Position numbers and translations under genes: made by a program
Notes under the pieces: model-generated
Told to the model about the DNA's origin: nothing
Databases searched by the model: none
Seen by the model: only the letters and a program-made list of their open reading frames with translations
Shown here: positions 1-5,231 of the stretch, piece after piece
How the letters are laid out: each line of letters begins with the position of its first letter
How positions within the stretch are numbered: the first letter of the stretch is position 1
Assembly (NCBI GenBank): GCA_947473535.1
Contig: CANJFK010000117.1
Coordinates: 1-5,231, forward strand
Source of the DNA: Legionellaceae bacterium
GTDB taxonomy: Bacteria; Pseudomonadota; Gammaproteobacteria; Legionellales; Legionellaceae
DNA length: 5,231 nucleotides
Direction: 5' to 3'

Positions 1-1871
1 TTCGCGGTAACACGAAACCGCAGTTTAGCAATGAAACCCTGTTTAGAAAACGCCAATCATTGGCTCGAGCACTTGAACAGCGTGGCAATTGGTTAGAAAA
101 CATCAACGCCGCTAGCTTTCACTACCTGAATGACACACAAAAAACTGCACTTGCACAAGAACTCTATTTTGCGTTCTATTTATTTTCCGCGCAAGACCAG
201 CTTGATGTAACCGAAGATCGCAGACAATGCTTGCCAGAGCGCGGCGCGCAACGTACGCAATGCTCGGAATTACTTGCTCAGTTGCGATGGTCGCTTGGCT
301 CAAAAACACTTAGCGAAACAAACGACGAGGTTGAGCTTGCCCGCGCTATAGACGATTCAGAAAAACCCATGAAATATCTAGGACTTACACTTGTAGCACC
401 CGTTCTAGTTGATCTCACGCAGGCCTTTATTTCCACAGGAAACGTTAAAGAGAAGATGAATGAGATCAACGGTCGTCGTCTCTATTGGGTTTGGGGCCGA
501 ACGTTTGTGTGTACAGTGCTCGACCTTTTTTCCGCTGATTTTCATTATAAATCGCAAGCGGAAGAAACCTTGGCAATGCAAGGTGTTGCCATGGGTTACA
601 TAAGTTGGATTTTGTATTATGCGCGTGCAGGCATGTATTGGAGCTTATTGCTCAAGCACACCATCAAAGGCCCATGGATGAACCAGGCTGAGTACGATAT
701 GGATGTTACAACGTGGGAACGATTTTCAACCCAGTGGGATCAACGTAAATTCGAGTTACTGAATGACACCATCTGGGCTACGTGTAACCTAGCCTGTTTT
801 TACTGGTTGATAAGCGCCAAGGCATTAGGTTTATGGGGCGATGTTTTCACCCTGGTGTTGCTGGCGATGGATATATCCATCGCCGTTTGGCAGTTGAAAG
901 AGGAAGAAACGAAGCATAATGCCACGCTGCTTCACTTTAGAACGCAAATAGAGACGTTGGAAGATAAAATTGATGCACTAGAACACGGTACTGATAAACA
1001 AAGCCAGAGACTATTCCGGCATCGAGAAATGGTGGCAACGATTGATGGGAAAAAACAGGTGTTGGAGCATACCGATGAGGAGAAAGACGAATTAAAACAA
1101 CAGCAAATCAACGTATTGAAAGAGCAATTGATGGCGCTAAGGCAAGCTGAAGATAAGTGCAAATCAGATTGGATCCTCAAACAAAAAGGATTTATTTATG
1201 ATCTGGCCTATGCGATTGGGCTATTTGCAGCGTTTAGTATCGTTTGTTTTTCAGTATTGGCCGCGGCACCCGCAATGGCACTGATTCTTGGTGTAGTCGG
1301 CGCGGGGCTTTGTTTTAGTTTAAATGCGGCCTATTCCGCATTGAAAAACAATCTTGAGGTGGAGGTGGCACAGCATGCCGATACCGCCGCCATCACCGCT
1401 TATCAAGATTGTTTAGCGTTGTTTCTCGACAGTCCAGATTTACATGAAAGAAAACGATTATACTTAGAGATCCAGCGCTTAGAAATGACCTCCGAGCACC
1501 AGCAAAAAGTGATAACTTTTCAACAAATGACACTAGTACATTCCATCATCGTTGAAGCATTAATGCCTGCAATCGTTTTTTCGGCACTAGTTTTTTTACC
1601 CTTAGGGCTAGGGCTTGTCGCCATTGCAGGTGGGATAGCCCTTGCCGTCCTCGTTTATAAATGTATTGAGCCTTACAAACCCGAGATGGGCGAGCTACGT
1701 CGTTTCAATGGGCCTAAATTTCTTGCTTTTGAAAAGCATGCGTTTGAAGATGCAGGAAAACCCGTACCGGCTAAACCGCCCTCGCCTGGCCTTTTCCCAG
1801 CACCTGCGACGGAAGGTAAAAAGGGGAAACATACCCCTTATGATCCGCATATTCCCAAATACGTGGTTTGA
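1..1871 (+). CDS. Unknown multi-spanning membrane protein with coiled-coil arms (5'-partial)
   Basis: I do not recognise this protein. The frame is open from base 3 to the TGA at 1869-1871, and the residues before the TTG at 60 (beginning RGNTKPQFSNETLF) look like ordinary protein. No ribosome binding site precedes that TTG, so the true start is probably outside the window. Numbering from the TTG codon as residue 1: a soluble helical N-terminus (1-100); weakly hydrophobic stretches near 105-124 and 174-198; a strong membrane hairpin at about 237-278; a long charged coiled-coil-like arm at 279-370, rich in E, K and Q; a second hairpin at 379-427; a shorter helical arm at 428-492; a third hairpin at 494-534; and a proline- and lysine-rich tail at 565-603. 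No enzymatic motif or signal peptide is visible. An inner-membrane or secreted membrane-active protein (for example a type IV effector) is possible but unproven. It ends 88 bp before mnmG, which has its own promoter. Confidence 0.8.
   Translation, partial: RGNTKPQFSNETLFRKRQSLARALEQRGNWLENINAASFHYLNDTQKTALAQELYFAFYLFSAQDQLDVTEDRRQCLPERGAQRTQCSELLAQLRWSLGSKTLSETNDEVELARAIDDSEKPMKYLGLTLVAPVLVDLTQAFISTGNVKEKMNEINGRRLYWVWGRTFVCTVLDLFSADFHYKSQAEETLAMQGVAMGYISWILYYARAGMYWSLLLKHTIKGPWMNQAEYDMDVTTWERFSTQWDQRKFELLNDTIWATCNLACFYWLISAKALGLWGDVFTLVLLAMDISIAVWQLKEEETKHNATLLHFRTQIETLEDKIDALEHGTDKQSQRLFRHREMVATIDGKKQVLEHTDEEKDELKQQQINVLKEQLMALRQAEDKCKSDWILKQKGFIYDLAYAIGLFAAFSIVCFSVLAAAPAMALILGVVGAGLCFSLNAAYSALKNNLEVEVAQHADTAAITAYQDCLALFLDSPDLHERKRLYLEIQRLEMTSEHQQKVITFQQMTLVHSIIVEALMPAIVFSALVFLPLGLGLVAIAGGIALAVLVYKCIEPYKPEMGELRRFNGPKFLAFEKHAFEDAGKPVPAKPPSPGLFPAPATEGKKGKHTPYDPHIPKYVV
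863..884. repeat. Perfect 22-bp palindrome inside the unknown CDS
   Basis: The left half is GGCGATGGATA and the right half is its exact reverse complement, with no spacer. It lies within codons 268-275 of the unknown membrane protein (numbered from the TTG at 60) and encodes Leu-Ala-Met-Asp-Ile-Ser-Ile-Ala in the second helix of the first membrane hairpin. It could be a protein-binding site, an mRNA hairpin or chance. It has no T-tract after it, so it is not an intrinsic terminator. Confidence 0.85.
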
Positions 1872-1893
1872 TCGTAACGTCTCATCGAAGTAA

Positions 1894-1910
1894 TTAGCGA
1901 CAGACGCTAA
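1894..1910. repeat. Short inverted repeat upstream of the mnmG -10 box
   Basis: Six-base arms TTAGCG and CGCTAA are separated by ACAGA. The repeat covers the proposed -35 hexamer of the mnmG promoter and lies 23 bp after the stop codon of the upstream gene. It is followed by an A-run on the + strand rather than a T-run, so it is a poor intrinsic terminator by itself. It may be an operator half-structure or chance. Confidence 0.4.
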
Positions 1911-1926
1911 CAAAAAAGTGTATAAT
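1897..1926 (+). promoter_or_regulatory. Sigma70-type promoter of the mnmG-rsmG-parA-parB unit
   Basis: A consensus -10 box TATAAT sits at 1921-1926. The best -35 candidate is GCGACA at 1897-1902 (four of six matches to TTGACA), giving an 18-bp spacer. Transcription would start near 1933, leaving a leader of roughly 27 bases before the mnmG ATG at 1960. The position, in the only sizeable gap before a tightly packed gene run, supports it as the main promoter of the unit. Inverted repeats overlap both boxes. Transcription read-through from the upstream gene is also possible. Confidence 0.65.
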
Positions 1927-1936
1927 TGCACTTTTT
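1913..1936. repeat. Inverted repeat centred on the mnmG -10 box
   Basis: Eight-base arms AAAAAGTG (1913-1920) and CACTTTTT (1929-1936) flank TATAATTG, which contains the -10 box. As RNA on the + strand it would form a weak A-U stem capped by GUG/CAC, with the U-run inside the stem, which resembles a small bidirectional terminator. As DNA it could be an operator over the promoter. The sequence shows the symmetry; the function is inference, and the -10 reading and the terminator reading are not mutually exclusive. Confidence 0.5.
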
Positions 1937-1959
1937 ATTACCTATTTGAAGCAACTATC

Positions 1960-3834
1960 ATGAATCTTGAAAAGCACTATGATGTCATTGTTGTCGGTGG
2001 TGGCCATGCTGGCACAGAAGCAGCACTTGCAGCCGCGCGCATGGGGGCGTCAACCCTTTTGCTTACGCACAATATGGATATGCTGGGTCAAATGTCATGC
2101 AATCCGGCCATCGGTGGTATTGGTAAAGGACATTTGGTTCGAGAAATTGATGCGCTTGATGGTTGCATGGCGCACGCCGCGGATCTCGCGGGTATTCAAT
2201 TCCGCATTTTAAATGCATCGAAAGGCCCCGCCGTTCGAGCGACGCGCGCGCAAGCCGATCGCGTGCTTTATCGCCAAGCCGTTCGTCAACAATTGCAATC
2301 TCAAGCCAACCTAACCTTGTTTCAACAAGCGGTCGACGACGTATTGATCGAGGGTGAGCGCGTGACGGGTGTTCTGACGCAGATGGGTTTAACCTTGCGT
2401 GCCCATGCGGTCGTGCTGACGGTAGGTACGTTTCTGGGCGGAAAAATTCATGTCGGGATGAGCCAGTATGCTGGCGGACGTGCCGGGGATCCGCCAGCAA
2501 TTGCGCTGGCCGATCGTTTACGCGAATTAGCACTCCCCGTCGGGCGTCTAAAAACGGGAACCCCGCCGCGTATTGATGGACGCTCGCTTGATTATAGTCA
2601 AATGAGCATACAACCGGGTGATACACCGCTGCCTGTTTTTTCCTTTATGGGACATGTTGACCAACACCCGCAACAGTTAGCGTGCCACATCACACACACA
2701 ACTGAACAAACACATGATATTATTCGCCAGAATTTACATCAATCACCCATGTATGCCGGTGTCATTGAAGGCGTTGGGCCGCGTTATTGTCCCTCGATTG
2801 AAGACAAAGTTGTACGTTTTGCAGACAAGTTGTCGCATCAAATTTTTGTTGAGCCTGAAGGGCTAACAACGGATGAAATTTACCCTAATGGCATTTCGAC
2901 AAGTTTACCCTTCGATGTGCAAGTGCAATTTGTACGCACCATCAAGGGGTTTGAAAAGGCCCATATAACGCGCCCGGGTTATGCCATTGAATATGATTAT
3001 TTTGATCCCCGTGGATTAACGCCGTTTTTGCAAACAAAACCATTCGCTAATTTGTTTTTTGCAGGCCAAATCAATGGTACTACAGGGTATGAGGAAGCGG
3101 CCGCGCAAGGATTAATTGCGGGCATGAATGCTGCGTTATTGGTGAAAGAGCATCCGCTTTGGAGCCCGCGGCGTGATGAAGCTTATATGGGCGTTCTTAT
3201 CGATGATTTGATTACCTGTGGTGCTCAGGAACCTTATCGTATGTTTACTTCACGTGCCGAGTATCGATTACTATTACGCGAAGACAATGCTGATTTACGT
3301 CTAACCGCAAAGGGACATGAGTTAGGTCTTGTCGGCGAGACTCGCTGGCGGGCTTTTTGTGAAAAACGTGATGCGATTGACAAAACAAATGCAACCCTCA
3401 AAGACACGTGGGTTCGCGTTGGTCATAATGCGGCACTGCATGCTATTTTGGAGGCGCCATTACTCCATGATTGCCGTGCGGTGGATCTGCTTAAACGCCC
3501 TGAAATCAAATATCATCACATGCAAGCCGTTGACGATTTAGGCTTGCCGCTTTTAGCCGATGCAGTTGCAGAGCAAGTTGAAATACAAAGTAAATATGCG
3601 GGCTATATTGACCGTCAACAAACGGATATTGCGCGTTTACTCAAGCATGAAAACACGAGCATACCTGCCACGTTGGATTTTGCTCGGGTGTCTGGTCTTT
3701 CGACGGAGGTTCGTCAAAAATTAACCCAAGTGAGGCCCACCTCGATTGCCCATGCAGGCCGTATTTCAGGTGTAACGCCAGCCGCATTGTCTTTACTTTT
3801 GGTTCATTTAAAAAAACAACGGTTATTGGCATGA
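1960..3834 (+). CDS. mnmG: tRNA uridine-5-carboxymethylaminomethyl modification enzyme MnmG (GidA)
   Basis: FAD-dependent partner of the GTPase MnmE. The cytosolic MnmE-MnmG complex installs the cmnm5 or nm5 group on wobble uridine 34 of a set of tRNAs, using methylene-tetrahydrofolate. The product is 624 residues, close to the roughly 629 of E. coli. Visible motifs: N-terminal dinucleotide-binding GGGHAG at 13-18; [12 protein letters not shown] at 46-57 with conserved Cys47; GGRAGDPP in the NAD/FAD domain; [11 protein letters not shown] with conserved Cys277; a second FAD motif [17 protein letters not shown] near 368-384; [14 protein letters not shown] at 424-437; and a C-terminal helical MnmE/tRNA-binding domain with [13 protein letters not shown] at 538-550 and RISGVTPAA at 601-609. 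I chose the ATG at 1960 because the resulting N-terminus aligns with E. coli MnmG. The GTG at 1918 lies upstream of the predicted transcription start. The Shine-Dalgarno is weak (GAAG at 1948-1951). The stop overlaps the rsmG start. Confidence 0.98.
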   Translation: MNLEKHYDVIVVGGGHAGTEAALAAARMGASTLLLTHNMDMLGQMSCNPAIGGIGKGHLVREIDALDGCMAHAADLAGIQFRILNASKGPAVRATRAQADRVLYRQAVRQQLQSQANLTLFQQAVDDVLIEGERVTGVLTQMGLTLRAHAVVLTVGTFLGGKIHVGMSQYAGGRAGDPPAIALADRLRELALPVGRLKTGTPPRIDGRSLDYSQMSIQPGDTPLPVFSFMGHVDQHPQQLACHITHTTEQTHDIIRQNLHQSPMYAGVIEGVGPRYCPSIEDKVVRFADKLSHQIFVEPEGLTTDEIYPNGISTSLPFDVQVQFVRTIKGFEKAHITRPGYAIEYDYFDPRGLTPFLQTKPFANLFFAGQINGTTGYEEAAAQGLIAGMNAALLVKEHPLWSPRRDEAYMGVLIDDLITCGAQEPYRMFTSRAEYRLLLREDNADLRLTAKGHELGLVGETRWRAFCEKRDAIDKTNATLKDTWVRVGHNAALHAILEAPLLHDCRAVDLLKRPEIKYHHMQAVDDLGLPLLADAVAEQVEIQSKYAGYIDRQQTDIARLLKHENTSIPATLDFARVSGLSTEVRQKLTQVRPTSIAHAGRISGVTPAALSLLLVHLKKQRLLA

Positions 3835-4451
3835 GTGACCTTGCTTCGATCAAAGAAAAATTAATCGAGGGGATGCAGCAGTTGGGGCTCGATTTTTCTT
3901 GCGATAAACTGTTACAGTACTTGGCTCTTTTACATAAATGGAATCAGGCTTATAATCTAACCGCTGTGCGTGATCTGGATGGCATGGTCACACGGCATAT
4001 ATTAGATAGCCTTGCGGTGGTGCCTTGGTTACGCGGGACTCATTTGCTTGATGTGGGTACGGGTCCAGGCCTTCCTGGCATTCCGCTTGCCTTGGCGCGA
4101 CCTGATTTGCAAATTGTTCTGTTAGACAGCAACGGCAAAAAAATTCGTTTTTTACAGGAAGTAAAGCGCGTGTTATCACTGCCAAACGTAGAAATAGTGC
4201 AAGCTCGTTCAGAGGACTATCACCGAGCAGGCGGTTTTGATACAGTCGTCAGTCGAGCCTTCAGTGATTTACAGCAAATGATCACCTGGACACGCCATCT
4301 CATTGCAACGGACGGTATTTGGTTAGCCATGAAAGGCCGTAATCCCGACGCAGAATTGGCTACCATTCAACATCCTTATCGGGTAGAAACTTATTCTGTT
4401 GCGGGTGTCGAGGGGGAGCGCTGCTGTATTATTATCGAAAATAAGGAATAA
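3831..4451 (+). CDS. rsmG: 16S rRNA (guanine-527-N7)-methyltransferase RsmG (GidB)
   Basis: SAM-dependent class I methyltransferase that makes m7G527 in the 530 loop of 16S rRNA; in other bacteria its loss gives low-level streptomycin resistance. The 206-residue product matches the E. coli length of 207. Visible features: family signature [13 protein letters not shown] at about 36-48; HILDSL at 56-61; SAM-binding motif [16 protein letters not shown] at 73-87; the acidic second-strand motif [12 protein letters not shown] at 97-108; SRAF at 141-144; and MKGR at 167-170. The ATG overlaps the mnmG stop as ATGA and there is no good Shine-Dalgarno (the bases before it read GGTTATTGGC), so translation is probably coupled to mnmG. 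It ends 2 bases before the parA ATG. The frame is intact and no key motif is missing. Confidence 0.97.
   Translation: MSDLASIKEKLIEGMQQLGLDFSCDKLLQYLALLHKWNQAYNLTAVRDLDGMVTRHILDSLAVVPWLRGTHLLDVGTGPGLPGIPLALARPDLQIVLLDSNGKKIRFLQEVKRVLSLPNVEIVQARSEDYHRAGGFDTVVSRAFSDLQQMITWTRHLIATDGIWLAMKGRNPDAELATIQHPYRVETYSVAGVEGERCCIIIENKE
4443..4447 (+). promoter_or_regulatory. Ribosome binding site of parA
   Basis: AAGGA lies six bases before the parA ATG at 4454, inside the last codons of rsmG. It is the only convincing Shine-Dalgarno in this gene run, so parA can probably be initiated independently of the upstream cistrons. It also fixes the parA start. Confidence 0.75.
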
Positions 4452-4453
4452 TC

Positions 4454-5224
4454 ATGGCAAAAGTTATCGCCATTGCTAATCAAAAAGGTGGCGTGGGCAA
4501 AACCACAACGGCTATCAATTTGGCGGCATCGCTGGCGGCAAACCATCAACAGGTTTTATTAGTCGATCTAGATCCACAAGGCAATGCCACGATGGGTAGC
4601 GGCGTTGATAAAAATGCACTGGTGCATACTTGTAATGATGTCTTATTGCGTGATTGTTTGGCTGAACAAGCTTGTTTAACCACGCCGTGTGGGTTTGATC
4701 TTATTCCAGCCAATGGCGATTTAACCGTGGCTGAAGTGAGCTTGATGGAGCGTAATCACCGCGAAACGTTTTTATTCAAAGCACTGCAGCCATTGCACAG
4801 TGCGTATCACTACATTTTTATTGATTGCCCGCCAGCACTGAATACCCTTACATTGAATGCCTTGGTCGCGGCCGATTCCGTGTTAATTCCAATGCAATGT
4901 GAGTATTTTGCGCTGGAAGGGTTGGCGGCTTTATTATCAACCATTGAACAAGTGCAGTCATCCATTAATACGCGCCTGCAGTTAGAAGGGATATTACGCA
5001 CCATGTATGATGCACGTAATCGTTTGTGCTCTGATGTCTCCAAACAATTATTGGGCCACTTCAATAGCAAAGTGTATCGCACGGTCATTCCTCGCAATGT
5101 GCGATTAGCAGAGGCGCCTAGTCATGGCATGTCGGCGCTTCAATACGATAAATCATCACCCGGCGCCTCAGCCTATATGGTTTTAGCATCCGAAGTAATG
5201 AGTAAACAAACGGTGGTTTTATGA
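4454..5224 (+). CDS. parA: Chromosome partitioning ATPase ParA (Soj family)
   Basis: Deviant Walker-type ATPase that works with ParB bound at parS sites to segregate the origin region; it dimerises on ATP and binds DNA nonspecifically. The product is 256 residues, the size of chromosomal Soj-type ParA without the extra N-terminal helix-turn-helix of P1/F plasmid types. Visible motifs: deviant Walker A KGGVGKTT at 11-18, with signature Lys11 and catalytic Lys16; switch I DLDPQGN at 38-44 with Asp40; Walker [11 protein letters not shown] at 121-130 with Asp124; [12 protein letters not shown] at 146-157; and the C-terminal block [14 protein letters not shown] at 212-225, followed by [11 protein letters not shown] at 231-241. 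A good Shine-Dalgarno supports the ATG at 4454. The position after mnmG-rsmG and before the parB candidate argues for the chromosomal rather than a plasmid partition system. No truncation or substitution is seen at catalytic positions. Confidence 0.97.
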   Translation: MAKVIAIANQKGGVGKTTTAINLAASLAANHQQVLLVDLDPQGNATMGSGVDKNALVHTCNDVLLRDCLAEQACLTTPCGFDLIPANGDLTVAEVSLMERNHRETFLFKALQPLHSAYHYIFIDCPPALNTLTLNALVAADSVLIPMQCEYFALEGLAALLSTIEQVQSSINTRLQLEGILRTMYDARNRLCSDVSKQLLGHFNSKVYRTVIPRNVRLAEAPSHGMSALQYDKSSPGASAYMVLASEVMSKQTVVL

Positions 5225-5231
5225 GCGCAAA
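5221..5231 (+). CDS. parB: Start of ParB (Spo0J), 3'-partial
   Basis: Only the first 11 bases are present. The ATG at 5221-5223 overlaps the parA stop as ATGA and begins Met-Ser-Ala-(Lys/Asn). A GGTGG at 5212-5216 could serve as a weak ribosome binding site. The call rests on the near-universal parA-parB order and on the overlap, not on protein sequence. ParB would be the CTP-dependent parS-binding clamp that stimulates ParA. Confidence 0.65.

Noticed and set aside
428..436. DnaA-box-like ATTTCCACA
   Set aside because: Two mismatches to TTATCCACA, a single copy inside coding sequence, and no AT-rich cluster of further boxes. It does not support an origin in this window.
1323..1342. Seven-base inverted repeat AATGCGG/CCGCATT with a 6-base loop
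   Set aside because: It lies within coding sequence and has no T-tract. Repeats of this length are expected by chance in about 5 kb.
1642..1893. 83-codon + strand frame overlapping the end of the unknown gene
   Set aside because: It overlaps the 3' end of a long, protein-like frame and has no family features or supporting ribosome binding site that I can see. It looks like an out-of-frame shadow.
1918..1959. GTG start extending MnmG by 14 residues
   Set aside because: The GTG directly abuts the TATAAT box, upstream of the predicted transcription start. The extra peptide ([14 protein letters not shown]) is not a family feature, while the ATG at 1960 gives the usual N-terminus.
2063..2626. 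187-codon open frame on the - strand inside mnmG
   Set aside because: It lies wholly antisense to a highly conserved part of MnmG. Its translation is rich in Arg, His and Pro with no family features, as expected of a shadow frame.
4751..4770. Possible parS half-site (CGCGAAACG) inside parA
   Set aside because: Only one half resembles the parS consensus TGTTTCACGTGAAACA; the other half does not match, so there is no palindromic site. I found no good parS in the window.

Overview
The window looks like a chromosomal segment of a gammaproteobacterium. Three of its genes, mnmG, rsmG and parA, followed by the first codons of what is very probably parB, form the classic gidA-gidB-soj-spo0J block, which usually lies close to the replication origin. 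MnmG and RsmG read like E. coli-type proteins throughout. Moderate GC content, a ParA with gammaproteobacterial-type motifs and a large lineage-type membrane/coiled-coil protein next door make me lean towards Legionellales or a relative (Legionella, Coxiella, Aquicella, Berkiella types). That placement is inference; no rRNA or other marker is present.

Layout, all on the + strand. Bases 1-1871 hold the 3' part of a large gene of unknown function. Its frame is open to the left edge, so the start is probably outside the window. It encodes a multi-spanning membrane protein with two long helical arms and a proline-rich C-terminal tail. An 88-bp intergenic gap (1872-1959) carries a good sigma70-type promoter with a perfect TATAAT, and two inverted repeats lie over it. 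Then follow mnmG (1960-3834), rsmG (3831-4451), parA (4454-5224) and the first 11 bases of the parB candidate (5221-5231).

mnmG, rsmG, parA and the parB candidate are packed as a single transcription unit: ATGA overlap, 2-nt gap, ATGA overlap. The unit joins two RNA-modification enzymes (wobble uridine of tRNA; G527 of 16S rRNA) with the chromosome partition ATPase. This arrangement is ordinary. The unusual content is the unknown gene directly upstream of mnmG, where many gammaproteobacteria have mnmE, plus a perfect 22-bp palindrome inside it and the symmetrical structure over the mnmG promoter. I see no mobile element, CRISPR array, tRNA or rRNA.
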